From: Paracoccus sp. SMMA_5_TC
Lineage (GTDB): Bacteria > Pseudomonadota > Alphaproteobacteria > Rhodobacterales > Rhodobacteraceae
DNA: 64,000 nt
Direction: 5' to 3'
Assembly: GCF_009696685.2 (NCBI RefSeq)
Contig: NZ_CP102355.1
Location: 2,033,501 to 2,097,500, forward strand
Part shown: piece by piece, positions 7,990-16,590 of the stretch
Position numbering within the stretch: the first letter of the stretch is position 1
How the letters are laid out: every line of letters starts with the position of its first letter
Notes under the pieces: generated by a model
Databases searched by the model: none
Told to the model about the DNA's origin: nothing
What the model saw: the letters and a program-made list of their open reading frames with translations, nothing else
Made by a program: the position numbers and the translations under genes

Positions 7990-8904
7990 ATGGCCATCGT
8001 CACCCCCACCATCCTGTCGGCGCTGAACACCGGCGTGAAGAAGCATTTCCAGGACGGCTACAGGGAATTCCGCGCCAAGTCCTTCTGGGACAAGGTCGCG
8101 ACGCTGATCCCCTCGACCACCGCATCCAACACCTATGGCTGGCTGGGCGACTTTCCGCAGCTGCGCGAATGGGTGGGCGATCGCGTCATCCGCGACATGA
8201 AGGCCAGCGGCTATTCGATCGAGAACAAGCTCTACGAGGCCACGCTGGGGGTGCAGCGCACCCAGATCGAGGACGATCAGTATGGCCATTTCGCCCCCGT
8301 CGCCGCCTCGATGGGCCAGGAGGCCGCCCAGCATCCCGACCGCCTGGTGCAGGCGGTGATCAACGCCGCCGGCAGTTCGCTGTGCTATGACGGCCAGTAT
8401 TTCTTCGACACCGATCACCCGGTCTATGCCAATGTCGACGGCACCGGCGCCGTGACCACGGTCTCGAACGTCGAGGCGGGGACCGAGCCGGCCTGGTATC
8501 TGCTCGACTGCTCGAAGGTGCTCAAGCCCTTCATCTTCCAGGAACGCACCAAGCCCGAACTCGAGATGAAGTTCGACCCCTCGACCTCGGACGCGGTCTT
8601 TACCCGCGACCAGTATCAATGGGGCATCCGCTATCGCTGCAATGCCGGCTACGGTTTCTGGCAGCTGGCGCGCAAGTCCCAGCAGCTGCTCGACGCCGCC
8701 AGCTTCGAGGCCGGGCGCACCGCCATGCGCATGCTCAAGGGCGACGGCGGCCGGCCGCTGGGCATCGTGCCGAACATCCTGCTGGTGCCGCCGACGCTGG
8801 AAAGCGCCGCCGACCGGGTGGTGAACGTCAAGACGCTGCCCAACGGCGGCGACAACCCGAACTATGGCAAGGCCACCGTGGTGGTCATGGATTGGGCGGC
8901 CTGA
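7990..8904 (+). CDS. Major capsid protein (Mu gpT-like)
   Basis: The 304-residue protein fits the Mu major head subunit in length and motifs: KKHFQDGYREFRAKSFWDKVA near the start, GWLGDFPQLREWVGDRV, the central QYFFDTDHPVYAN and the C-terminal IVPNILLVPPTLESAADRV. Mu gpT has an HK97-like fold and forms the icosahedral shell. It follows the protease/scaffold gene directly and is followed by gp35 and gp36 homologues, the standard Mu order. The gene is complete. Confidence 0.92.
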   Translation: MAIVTPTILSALNTGVKKHFQDGYREFRAKSFWDKVATLIPSTTASNTYGWLGDFPQLREWVGDRVIRDMKASGYSIENKLYEATLGVQRTQIEDDQYGHFAPVAASMGQEAAQHPDRLVQAVINAAGSSLCYDGQYFFDTDHPVYANVDGTGAVTTVSNVEAGTEPAWYLLDCSKVLKPFIFQERTKPELEMKFDPSTSDAVFTRDQYQWGIRYRCNAGYGFWQLARKSQQLLDAASFEAGRTAMRMLKGDGGRPLGIVPNILLVPPTLESAADRVVNVKTLPNGGDNPNYGKATVVVMDWAA

Positions 8905-8906
8905 TC

Positions 8907-9278
8907 ATGCAGCTTGTCGTTTCCACCACCGCACCCTCGGGCATCTTTCACCGCGCGGGCCGCGCCTGGACCCGCGAGGGCACCGTTCTCGACGAAGGCG
9001 ACCTGCCCGCCGCGACCTGGGCCATCCTGCGCGCCGAACCGCTGATCCATATCGCCCCGGCCCCGGGCGATCAGGACCGCGCCGCGACCGTGGCCGAGAC
9101 GGCGCGGGCGGCGATCCGCAAGGCCATCGCCGCGCTCGAACCCGGCGATTTCGGCCAGGACGGGGTGCCGCTGCTCGATGCGGTGCGCCGGCGCCTTGCC
9201 GAACCCGTCCCCGGCCTTGGCAGGAAGCTGGTGGCCGAGGTCTGGGCCGAACTGAAGGACGAAGCCGGCCCGGCCTGA
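8907..9278 (+). CDS. HI1506/Mu gp35-like phage protein
   Basis: This 123-residue protein starts at ATG 8907, two bases after the capsid stop. It begins with a beta-rich part (LVVSTTAPSGIFHRAGRAW) and ends in a helical segment (LLDAVRRRLAEPVPGLGRKLVAEVW). In Mu-like phages the gene after the capsid gene encodes gp35, a small protein of this kind and size, possibly a head-tail joining or head decoration factor. Assignment rests on position, length and the general pattern. Confidence 0.6.
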   Translation: MQLVVSTTAPSGIFHRAGRAWTREGTVLDEGDLPAATWAILRAEPLIHIAPAPGDQDRAATVAETARAAIRKAIAALEPGDFGQDGVPLLDAVRRRLAEPVPGLGRKLVAEVWAELKDEAGPA

Positions 9279-9332
9279 CCCGGACCGCGCCCCTCCCGCA
9301 ACCACAAGCAGCCGCAAGGAGCCGCGACCGCC

Positions 9333-9785
9333 ATGGCCTACGCCAGCCAATCCGACATCGTCGATCTCTATGGCGCCAATGCGCTGGTCGTCGCCGATCG
9401 CGACGGCGATGGCGTGGCCGATGGCGCCGCGGTCGCCCGCGCGCTCGATCTGTCCTCGGGCGAGATGGACACCTATATCGGCCGCCGCTACAGCCTGCCG
9501 CTGCCGGCGCTGACGCTGTCCTCGGCCTCGCACCTGACCCAGCTCTGCGTCGATATCGCCATCTATCGCCTGGCGCTGTCGCAGGATGTGGCCACGGCCG
9601 AACATCGCCTGCGCTACGAGGATGCGCTGTCGGTGCTGACCAGGATCGCCGATGGCCGCGTGTCGCTGTCGCTGGCGCCGCCCGCGCCGGGCGAAGCGGG
9701 CGAGCCCGAGGTCGCCGGCCCGCAACCCGTCGTCGCGGGCGGGCCGCCGCGGCTGTTTTCCCGGGAACGGATGCGGGATCTGTGA
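9333..9785 (+). CDS. DUF1320 family head-tail joining protein (Mu gp36-like)
   Basis: The product (150 residues) has the DUF1320 pattern: MAYASQSDIVDLYG at the start, a helix with SSGEMDTYIGRRYSLPL, and LCVDIAIYRL followed by RYEDALSVLTRIADGRV. Family members resemble HK97 gp6-type head-tail connectors that sit under the portal. The C-terminal 35 residues are proline- and glycine-rich and probably disordered. It is preceded by a 54-base gap with a GGAG ribosome site and overlaps the next gene by one base. Confidence 0.85.
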   Translation: MAYASQSDIVDLYGANALVVADRDGDGVADGAAVARALDLSSGEMDTYIGRRYSLPLPALTLSSASHLTQLCVDIAIYRLALSQDVATAEHRLRYEDALSVLTRIADGRVSLSLAPPAPGEAGEPEVAGPQPVVAGGPPRLFSRERMRDL

Positions 9786-10222
9786 TGGTCGGGGTCGTCG
9801 TCAATTCCGATGTCAGCCTGCCGGTGCAGGCGCTGTCGCGCCTGGACGAGGAGGCGCTGGCGCTGATCGTCCACGAGATCGGGGCGCTGATCGAGGATCA
9901 GACCCGGCTGCGCCTGGCCGAGCAGAAGACCACGCCCGATGGCCGCGCCTGGCCGGCCTGGTCGCGCGCCTATGCCCGCACCCGCAAGCCGCGCCACAGC
10001 CTGCTGATCGGCGAGGGCAATCCCGGGCTGCTAGAAAGCGTCCAGAACTACACCACCGGCCTGAGCGCTGTGGTCGGCACCAATCTGGTTTACGGCGCGG
10101 TCCACCAGTTCGGCTCCGAGCACGGCGCCGTGCCGGAACGCGCCTGGCTGGGCCTGTCGGCCGACAACCGCGCCGATATCGAGGCTCTGCTGGCCGGCCG
10201 TATCGAGGAATTGCTGGCATGA
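9785..10222 (+). CDS. Virion morphogenesis/tail completion protein (Mu gpG, P2 gpS family)
   Basis: The 145-residue protein belongs to the phage virion morphogenesis family, shared by Mu gpG and P2 gpS. Typical features are the early helix EALALIVHEIGALIEDQTRLRL, the motif TPDGRAWPAWSRAY, then NYTTGLSAVVGTNLVYGAVHQFG and a closing PERAWLGLS. It acts late in assembly where tail meets head. It starts at ATG 9785 sharing a base with the DUF1320 stop, and overlaps its downstream neighbour by four bases. Confidence 0.85.
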   Translation: MVGVVVNSDVSLPVQALSRLDEEALALIVHEIGALIEDQTRLRLAEQKTTPDGRAWPAWSRAYARTRKPRHSLLIGEGNPGLLESVQNYTTGLSAVVGTNLVYGAVHQFGSEHGAVPERAWLGLSADNRADIEALLAGRIEELLA

Positions 10223-10785
10223 GCCGGTTCGTCACCCCGCCCGACCTCATGGCCACGCTGCCGGCCACCGTCGCCGGCGCGATCCATGCCGTGATGCCCG
10301 ACCTGCGCGAATGCTGTGCCATCGCCGGGCGGCTCAACGTCGAGCAGATCCGGCAACTGGGGATCAGGACGCCGGCGGTCCTGGTCAGCCGCCTGCGCGC
10401 GCGCCAGGACAAGACCTATGCCGGCCCGCACCGGACCTATGTGCTGCAAATGGCGGCCTTCATCCTGTGCAAGGACGAGATGGGCCTGCCGCGCGACCTG
10501 GCCGCGGCCAATATCGGCCAGGTGCTGCTGAACCTGATCCCCGACCAGCAATGGGGGCTCGTCGACGACCTGATGCCGGCCGAGGCCGTGACCGAAGAGC
10601 CGCTGGTCTCGATCGAGGCCAACCGCCAGGGGCTGGCGCTGAGCGCGGTGCTGTGGGAACAGGTCGCGGCGCTGGCGCCGTTCCCGGGCCCCGAGCCGAT
10701 CTCGCCCGAGCTCTATCTGGGACAGGCGCCGCTGATCGGGGCGGCGCATGAGGCCGATTACCAGCGGATCGGAGCCGCGCCATGA
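10219..10785 (+). CDS. Phage protein in the gp37/tail-terminator position
   Basis: This 188-residue protein begins with MSRFVTPPDLMATLPATV and contains an alpha/beta region (residues about 20-130) with RTYVLQMAAFILCKDEMGLPRD. It lies between gpG and the baseplate gene V, where Mu-like prophages carry gp37 (DUF1834), thought to be a tail terminator. Length fits, but my recognition of the family is by place more than by motif. ATGA overlaps link it to both neighbours. Confidence 0.5.
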   Translation: MSRFVTPPDLMATLPATVAGAIHAVMPDLRECCAIAGRLNVEQIRQLGIRTPAVLVSRLRARQDKTYAGPHRTYVLQMAAFILCKDEMGLPRDLAAANIGQVLLNLIPDQQWGLVDDLMPAEAVTEEPLVSIEANRQGLALSAVLWEQVAALAPFPGPEPISPELYLGQAPLIGAAHEADYQRIGAAP

Positions 10786-11234
10786 CGCTTTCCGCCGCCG
10801 AGGCCGACCGCCGCATCGCCAATGTGCTGTCGATCGGCACCGTCGTCGCGATCGACAATGCCAGCAGCCGCGCCCGCGTCCGGGTCGGCGATCTGGAGAC
10901 CCCGCCGATCCCGGTGATGCAGCTGCGGTCGGGCGCGATCCGCATGCACTGGATGCCGAGCGTGGGCGAGCAGGTCACCATCGCCGCGCCCTCGGGCGAC
11001 ATGGCGCGGGCCTTCGTGATGGGTTCGCTGGCCATCGACGGCAACATGGTGGCCCCCGATGCCGGCGCGCCGACCATGGATCTGGGCGGCGGCACGCTGC
11101 GCCTGATCGGCAATCTTTACCTTGACGGAGATATCGAGGTCACGGGCGATGTCATCGCCTCAGGGGTCTCGCTCGTGCATCACACCCATGGCGGCGTCCT
11201 GTCGGGCGGCGCCAATACCAGGGAGCCGAACTGA
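10782..11234 (+). CDS. V: Baseplate assembly/tail spike protein (P2 gpV family)
   Basis: The 150-residue product has an OB-fold N-terminal domain (IGTVVAIDNASSRARVRVGDL, then MPSVGEQVTIAAPSGD) and a short beta-strand needle (PTMDLGGGTLRLIGN, LDGDIEVTGDVIASG). It ends with HHTHGGVLSGG, the His-x-His signature where P2-type spikes bind an iron ion at the tip. Trimers form the membrane-piercing central spike of a contractile tail. It is shorter than P2 gpV (about 210 residues), as many relatives are. It opens a P2-ordered V-W-J-I group. Confidence 0.9.
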   Translation: MTLSAAEADRRIANVLSIGTVVAIDNASSRARVRVGDLETPPIPVMQLRSGAIRMHWMPSVGEQVTIAAPSGDMARAFVMGSLAIDGNMVAPDAGAPTMDLGGGTLRLIGNLYLDGDIEVTGDVIASGVSLVHHTHGGVLSGGANTREPN

Positions 11235-11452
11235 TGGTTGAACACCCCGTTAAAAAGACCTGGCGCGTGCCCGCGGCGGGCTGGATCGCCGGCCAGCGCG
11301 TCGAGGCGGGCCAGCACATCGAACTGACCGAGGCCGAGGCGAAGTACGAAGCCGTCGTGCCCGCCGCCCCGCCCGAGCTCGCCCCGTCCCAGCCCGCGCC
11401 GTCCCAGCCCGCGCCAGGCGGCAAGCGCCGCGGCGAGGCGCCGCAGCCGTGA
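11234..11452 (+). CDS. Small phage protein with proline-rich tail
   Basis: A 72-residue protein is encoded between V and W, sharing one base with the V stop and overlapping W by four bases. Its first 45 residues form a compact segment (KKTWRVPAAGWIAGQRVEAGQHIELTEAEAKYEA is split by charged turns), followed by a tandem PAPSQ repeat and a basic end. I do not recognise a family. The coupling to two baseplate genes suggests it is a real tail-associated gene. Confidence 0.5.
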   Translation: MVEHPVKKTWRVPAAGWIAGQRVEAGQHIELTEAEAKYEAVVPAAPPELAPSQPAPSQPAPGGKRRGEAPQP

Positions 11453-11775
11453 CCGGCCTGTCGCGCCTCACCGCCCGGGCGATCGATCCCGACCGGCACC
11501 TGGCCCAGTCGATCGTCGACATCCTGACCACCCCCAGGGGCAGCCGGGTGATGCGGCGCGACTACGGCTCCGACCTGCCCGAGCTGATCGATGCGCCGCT
11601 GAACGGCGAGACGGTGGTCGATGTCTTTGCCGCCACCGCCGAGGCGCTCGATGCCTGGGAACCGCGCCTGCGCCTGCGCCGGGTCGAGATCGGCGCCGCG
11701 GCGGCCGGGACCATGTCGCTGGTCCTGACCGGCGAGGTCGGCGGCCATCCGGGCAGCTTCGAGGTGTCGCTGTGA
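11449..11775 (+). CDS. W: Baseplate wedge protein (P2 gpW/T4 gp25 family)
   Basis: The 108-residue protein has the gpW/gp25 pattern, with LAQSIVDILTTPRGSRVMRRDYGSDL near the start (the conserved RxxRPxyG-type core) and PRLRLRRVEIGAAAAG later. It joins the sheath to the baseplate in contractile tails and resembles lysozyme-like T4 gp25. It starts with GTG at 11449, inside the GTGA overlap with the upstream gene, and its stop overlaps gene J. Order V-W-J-I is that of P2. Confidence 0.88.
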   Translation: MTGLSRLTARAIDPDRHLAQSIVDILTTPRGSRVMRRDYGSDLPELIDAPLNGETVVDVFAATAEALDAWEPRLRLRRVEIGAAAAGTMSLVLTGEVGGHPGSFEVSL

Positions 11776-12662
11776 GCCGGGCCGTCATCGACCTTTCCGG
11801 GCTTCCGTTGCCGGAGGCGGTTGAGGTTCTGGATTACGAGGCGGTCCTGGGCGAGCTGCGGGCCGACCTGCTGGCGCAGGCGCCGGAACTGGCCGAGGCG
11901 CTGGCGCTGGAAAGCGAGCCACTGGTCAAGCTGTTGCAGGTCGCGGCCTTTCGCGAGCTCTTGACCCGCGCGCGGGTGAACGACAGCGTGCGTTCGGTGA
12001 TGCTGGCGCTGGCCTCGGGCGCCGATCTGGACCAGCTGACGGCGCTTCTGGGTGTTGCGCGCCAGACCGTGGTCGAGGCCGATCCCGACGCCAGCCCGCC
12101 GATTGCGGCGGTGTTCGAGGACGATGCCAGCCTGCGCCGCCGCGCCCAGCTGAGCTGGGAGGGCATGACCATCGCCGGCACCCCCGCGGCCTATGCCTTT
12201 CACGCGCTCAGCGCTGACGGGCGGGTGCGCGATGTCGCCGTCACCCGGCCGCGCCCGGGCACGGTGCGGGTCACGCTGCTGTCGCACGAGGCCGGCGGCA
12301 TGCCCTCGGCGGGGCTGCTCTCGACGGTGGCGGCCGCGCTCGAGACCCTGCGGCCGCTGTGCGACAGCGTCGAGGTGGCTGCGCCGGCCTTTGTCGATGT
12401 CGCGCTGGTCGCGCGGCTGCAACTGGCCGGCGGGCCGGGGGCCGAACTGGTGCTGGACGCCGCCATCGCCGCCGCGACCGCCTATCTGCGCGACGAGCTG
12501 GCGGTGGGGCGCGTGCTGCGCCAGGGCGCGATCCTGGCGCGGCTCTATCAGCCCGGGGTCGAGGCGGTGCGGCTGCTCTCGCCCGTGGCCGACATCGATC
12601 CCGGCCCGACCGGGGTGGCGCGCGCCAGCCTGATCGACATCGCCCCGGAGCCGGCGCCATGA
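11772..12662 (+). CDS. J: Baseplate protein J (P2 gpJ family)
   Basis: At 296 residues this matches P2 gpJ (302) closely. Family features include LSGLPLPEAVEVLDYEAVL, AFRELLTRARVNDSVRSVML, LDQLTALLGVAR and the central RRRAQLSWEGMTIAGTPAAY. The protein forms the baseplate wedge that surrounds the spike. It starts with GTG at 11772 within a GTGA overlap and ends overlapping gene I. The C-terminal region (AAATAYLRDELAVGRVLRQ) is also typical. Confidence 0.92.
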   Translation: MSRAVIDLSGLPLPEAVEVLDYEAVLGELRADLLAQAPELAEALALESEPLVKLLQVAAFRELLTRARVNDSVRSVMLALASGADLDQLTALLGVARQTVVEADPDASPPIAAVFEDDASLRRRAQLSWEGMTIAGTPAAYAFHALSADGRVRDVAVTRPRPGTVRVTLLSHEAGGMPSAGLLSTVAAALETLRPLCDSVEVAAPAFVDVALVARLQLAGGPGAELVLDAAIAAATAYLRDELAVGRVLRQGAILARLYQPGVEAVRLLSPVADIDPGPTGVARASLIDIAPEPAP

Positions 12663-13240
12663 GCGACCTGCTGCCCCCCAACAGCACCGCGACCGAACGC
12701 GCGATCAGCCGCAGCCTGGCCCGCATCGGCGAGATCCCGGCCCCGGCCGGGCTGATGTGGGATCCCGGCCGCATCCCGGCCGCCTGGCTGCCCTGGCTGG
12801 CCTGGGCGGTATCGGTCGACGACTGGAACCCCGACTGGCCCGAGGCGGACCGTCGTGCGGCCATCGCGGGCAGCGCCGACTGGCACCGGCGCAAGGGCAC
12901 CCTGGCCAGCGTGCTGGCGGTGCTGGCGCAGGCGGGCCATCCCGCCGCCACGGTGACCGAGGATCGCGACCTGCCGCGCCTGGGAGACGATGAGCTGACC
13001 CTTGACGCGGGCTGGGAGCTGGGGCCCGACGATCCGTCTTGGGCCGATTACTGGGTCACGCTGGCGGCGCCCGCGCTGCGGCCCGAGGCGCTGCGGATCA
13101 TGGCGCGGCTGCGCGACACCGCCCCGGCGCGCTGCCGGCTGCGCGCGGTCGCACTGGGGCCGGCGCAGCTGCCGCTGGGCCATTCCGCGCTGGTGCTGGG
13201 CCCCGACATCGCCATCGGCAACATCTATTTCGAGGAGTGA
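12659..13240 (+). CDS. I: Tail protein I (P2 gpI family)
   Basis: This 193-residue protein carries the P2 gpI pattern: LLPPNSTATERAISRSLARI at the start, WLPWLAWAVSVDDWNPDWPE, and WHRRKGTLASVLAVL. gpI links the baseplate wedge to the tail fibre. Start ATG 12659 overlaps J by four bases; a longer frame reaching back to 12359 would overlap most of J and is rejected. The fibre gene follows after seven bases, as gene H follows I in P2. Confidence 0.9.
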   Translation: MSDLLPPNSTATERAISRSLARIGEIPAPAGLMWDPGRIPAAWLPWLAWAVSVDDWNPDWPEADRRAAIAGSADWHRRKGTLASVLAVLAQAGHPAATVTEDRDLPRLGDDELTLDAGWELGPDDPSWADYWVTLAAPALRPEALRIMARLRDTAPARCRLRAVALGPAQLPLGHSALVLGPDIAIGNIYFEE

Positions 13241-13247
13241 CTTTCGC

Positions 13248-14258
13248 ATGGTCGATGAAGTTTCCGTCCCCCGGTTCGTCGAGCCCGACATCTGGCCCGC
13301 GACGGTGCCGATGCTGCAGAACGGCTGGCGCGGCACCGGCGGGCCGGTCGATCTGCCCGCCGACCAGGGGCTGCTGAACTGGCCCCTGCAGGAACTGACC
13401 CGGCGCACGCGCTGGCTTTACGAACGCCACCAGGAACGGCGGCTGGACGCGGCCATCACCCTGACGGTGGGGCCGGGGGGCGATCACGGCACGCTCAACC
13501 AGGCGCTCGAGCGGCTGTCGGTGATGGCGCCGCGCCTGCAGCCGCAGCCGATCACCGCCACCGTGCGGCTGCTCGCGGGTTACGAGATGGCCGAACAGGT
13601 CTTCGTGCGCGGCATCAACCTGGGCTGGGTGCGGATCCAGTCCGACAACCCCACCGTGCTGATCCGGCGCAGCGCCCTGACCCAGAGCTTCGGCGATCTG
13701 GTGCCGGCCTTCTTCGCCGGCGCGGGCGGGGTGCTGCCGCAGATCGCGGCGCTGTTTGCCATGACCACCGACGGCGCGGCGGCCGGGCGCACCGGCATCG
13801 CCGTCAGCCAAGGCGGATCGGTCCTGGTCGCGGCGGGCTGCGGGGTGCAGGCCGCCGGCAGCTATGGCGCCGTGGCCGAGCTGGGTGGCGTCATCAGCGC
13901 TGAAGAGGCCGATTTTCGCAGCGCCGGGCAGGACGCGGTGCGCGCATCCCGCGGCGGGCTGATCACCGTGCGGGCGGCGAACCTGTCGGGGGCCGGCGGC
14001 AATGGCGTCGTCTCGCATCGCGCCAGCACCGTCGATTGCGAATCGGCCGACATTACCGGCGCCGGCACCTATGGCATCACCGCCCAGCGGGGCGGGCGCA
14101 TCAACGCCTATGGCGCGCAGTGCCGGCGCAGCCCCGGCGCCGACAGCAGCGCCGACATCCATGTCACCACCGGCGGCGTCATCGCCGCCGCCACCGCCGT
14201 CGGCGGCACCTCGATCGCCGTCAACACCCTGACCGCCAACGGGATGATCCTGCGATGA
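13248..14258 (+). CDS. Tail fibre protein with beta-helix repeats
   Basis: This 336-residue protein occupies the place of P2 fibre gene H. Residues 1-70 probably attach it to the baseplate. The segment VGPGGDHGTLNQALERLS resembles the start of pectate-lyase-like right-handed beta-helices, and residues about 190-330 are built of short Gly/Ala-rich rungs (GTGIAVSQGGSVLVAAG, then GGVISAEEADFRSAGQ, GAGTYGITAQRGGRI), as in trimeric fibres and tailspikes. No catalytic residues can be named. Receptor-binding proteins vary greatly, so the host target is unknown. Confidence 0.65.
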   Translation: MVDEVSVPRFVEPDIWPATVPMLQNGWRGTGGPVDLPADQGLLNWPLQELTRRTRWLYERHQERRLDAAITLTVGPGGDHGTLNQALERLSVMAPRLQPQPITATVRLLAGYEMAEQVFVRGINLGWVRIQSDNPTVLIRRSALTQSFGDLVPAFFAGAGGVLPQIAALFAMTTDGAAAGRTGIAVSQGGSVLVAAGCGVQAAGSYGAVAELGGVISAEEADFRSAGQDAVRASRGGLITVRAANLSGAGGNGVVSHRASTVDCESADITGAGTYGITAQRGGRINAYGAQCRRSPGADSSADIHVTTGGVIAAATAVGGTSIAVNTLTANGMILR

Positions 14259-14686
14259 CCGTGATCTACGCCGCCCGCACCGCCGAAGGCATCTGGACCG
14301 GGGCGCGATACGACCGCCTCACCCCCGCGATCCGCGTCCATCACCGCCAATACGGCGAGACCCTGCATCCGGTGGGGGCGCTCACCGATCGGGGAGGGGA
14401 TGTCGCGCCCGACTGGCAGGCCAGCCCCGCCGAGCCCGAGGCGCTGCGCGCGGGCCTGGTCGTCAGCCGCTATCAGCTGCGCGCGGCGCTTGAGGCCGCC
14501 GGCCGGCTGGCGGCGGCCGATGCCGCGATGGCGGCCGCGCCCGAGCCGCTGCATCGCGACGCCTGGACCGGGGCGGCCGAATATCGCCGGTCCTCGCCGC
14601 TGATCGCCGCCCTGGGCACGGCGCTGGACCTGGGCGCGGCGGAACTGGACGCGCTGTTTCTGACCGCCGCCGGCATCGAGGCCTGA
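14255..14686 (+). CDS. Phage tail-fibre-associated protein
   Basis: The 143-residue product has a beta-rich N-terminal half and a helical C-terminal half, VSRYQLRAALEAAGRLAAAD followed by WTGAAEYRRSSPLIAALG. This second half resembles a module (SRFQARAAL... FRRxSPxVxAL) common at the ends of tail-fibre accessory proteins in phages of alphaproteobacteria. A role in fibre assembly or as a fibre chaperone is likely but not shown. It overlaps the upstream fibre gene by four bases. Confidence 0.55.
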   Translation: MTVIYAARTAEGIWTGARYDRLTPAIRVHHRQYGETLHPVGALTDRGGDVAPDWQASPAEPEALRAGLVVSRYQLRAALEAAGRLAAADAAMAAAPEPLHRDAWTGAAEYRRSSPLIAALGTALDLGAAELDALFLTAAGIEA

Positions 14687-14688
14687 GC

Positions 14689-16563
14689 ATGGCCCAGACC
14701 CCGCGCATCGACCGCAGGATGCTGGCAGCCTCGGGGCTGCCGGCGGCGCTGCAGGCGCTGATCCTGCAACTGGCCGCCCAGGCCGAACGCCCGGCGATCC
14801 GCGGCGCGCCAGGCCGCGGCATCGCCCATATTGCCGTGCATCCCGATACCGGGGCGCTGACCATCGCCCTGACCGACGGCACTTCGGTCGAGACCGTGCC
14901 CCTGCGCGGCCCCTCGGCCTATGACCTGGCGGTGATGCTGGGCTATGAGGGCAGCCTGGCCGACTGGATCGAGACCCAGCGCGGCGTCAATGGCGCGGCG
15001 CTGGAGGCGGCGCTGCAGGAGCTGCGCGGCCCGCAGGCGGTGCGCACCGACTTCGCCACGGGCCGCCACGGGTTGTGGCTGGATCGCGGCGGGCAGACGC
15101 TGCTGGCGCTGACCCCGACCGGGCTGGATTTCCGCGCCAGCACCGAACTGCTCGACCAGATCGCGCCGCCGCTGGCCGGGCGGCTGGGCATCGACAGCGC
15201 CCATGCCGTCGGCGAGGGCGCGGGCGGCTGGGATCTGATCCGCGACCGCGCCGGGCGCAGCCTGCTGCGGCTGACCCCGAGCGGGCTGGATTTCGCGCCC
15301 TCGGCCGAACTGGCGGCGCGGCTGCGCGCGGCGCTGGACCAGGTCGCCGTCGACAACCGCCATCTCACCCTGACCGTCTGCCTGACGCAAAGCCTGCTGT
15401 TCATGAACGGCGACAGCGAGACGGCGCCGGTCTATCCCGACGTCGATCCGCAGCTGGCGCTGCGCCTGGCGGGGCTGCGCCGGGCCGATGGCGTGGCGCT
15501 GACCATGGCGGGCCCCGGCAGCATGGGCTACGACACCGCCACCCCGGCCAGCGGTTTCGTGCCGGTCGATCCCGCGCCCGCCGATCCCACCGGCGCCTAT
15601 TACGCGGTCAAGGGCTACAACGGCTTTCGCCGCCGCTTCGGCCTGCTGCCGCGGCGCACGGTCGGCACGCTCTGGGGGCAGGCGGGCGAACACATCACCC
15701 GCTTCAACGCCATCCCGGGCGATGCCCCGGCCGGGATCGCCGACGCCACGCATCACTGGACGAACCTGATGTTCTGGCTGTCCGAGGCGGCGCGGCTGGC
15801 GGCAGCGGCCGGGCTGACGCCGCGGCTGGACCTGCTGGTGGTGCAGGGCACCAGCAGCAAGCAGGACAGCGACCCGCATCTGCACGCGGCCAGCATGCGC
15901 GCGCTGATCGTGGCGCTGCGCCAGGCCTGCGACGAGCGCGGCATCGACGAGGTCGCGGTCTATTTCAGCCAGCCGGGCGGCGATACCGACACCTCGCCCG
16001 CCGTCGAGCACTGGCAGGTGGCGCAGGGCTATCTGGAGATGGCCGAACAGGGCTATGGCGTCCTGGTCGCGCCGGAAGCCTATATTCGCATCTTCGACAA
16101 CAACGTGCATTTCGGCGAAGCCGCCGGCCAGCAGCTCATGGGCATGTTCAACTGGGCCCGCGCCGCGCGCGAGGCGGGGCGCGACTTCACCATCCGCCGC
16201 CCGCGCGTCAGCCGCGCCGGCAATGTGGTGACGCTGGATTACGCCTCGCTCTGGGACGGCGAGATATGGGAGATCGAGCCCGACCGCTATGCCGGCCAGG
16301 GCATCGACGCCAACCTGGGCTATACCGCCACCGGCGCCGCCATCACCGGCGTCGAGCTGATCGGCCGGCAGGTGCGGCTGAGCTGCAGCGCGCCGCCCAG
16401 CCGTATCAGCTACATGATGCAGGCCCAGGACGTGCGGCCGCTGAACGACGGCTATACCGCCTGGCGCGGCCGGCTGGTGACCAGTTCGCGCATGCGCGAC
16501 CCGCTCGACCCCGCGATCCTGCATCGCCGCCGCATGCCGTCCCATCATGTCGACATCCCCTAG
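14689..16563 (+). CDS. Large tail fibre/receptor-binding protein with SGNH-esterase-like domain
   Basis: At 624 residues this is the biggest fibre gene. The N-terminal third has two related segments about 56 residues apart (LTPTGLDFRASTELL and LTPSGLDFAPSAELA), typical of fibre shafts. Residues about 225-500 look like an SGNH/sialate-esterase fold: CLTQSLL with candidate nucleophile Ser235, a second block near FSQPGGDTDTS, and IFDNNVHFG with candidate catalytic His474. The usual aspartate three before that histidine appears as asparagine, so activity is uncertain. A C-terminal beta domain follows. Such domains deacetylate surface sugars on the host. Confidence 0.55.
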   Translation: MAQTPRIDRRMLAASGLPAALQALILQLAAQAERPAIRGAPGRGIAHIAVHPDTGALTIALTDGTSVETVPLRGPSAYDLAVMLGYEGSLADWIETQRGVNGAALEAALQELRGPQAVRTDFATGRHGLWLDRGGQTLLALTPTGLDFRASTELLDQIAPPLAGRLGIDSAHAVGEGAGGWDLIRDRAGRSLLRLTPSGLDFAPSAELAARLRAALDQVAVDNRHLTLTVCLTQSLLFMNGDSETAPVYPDVDPQLALRLAGLRRADGVALTMAGPGSMGYDTATPASGFVPVDPAPADPTGAYYAVKGYNGFRRRFGLLPRRTVGTLWGQAGEHITRFNAIPGDAPAGIADATHHWTNLMFWLSEAARLAAAAGLTPRLDLLVVQGTSSKQDSDPHLHAASMRALIVALRQACDERGIDEVAVYFSQPGGDTDTSPAVEHWQVAQGYLEMAEQGYGVLVAPEAYIRIFDNNVHFGEAAGQQLMGMFNWARAAREAGRDFTIRRPRVSRAGNVVTLDYASLWDGEIWEIEPDRYAGQGIDANLGYTATGAAITGVELIGRQVRLSCSAPPSRISYMMQAQDVRPLNDGYTAWRGRLVTSSRMRDPLDPAILHRRRMPSHHVDIP

Positions 16564-16590
16564 ACCGCAACCCGGAACGGAGCATTCCCC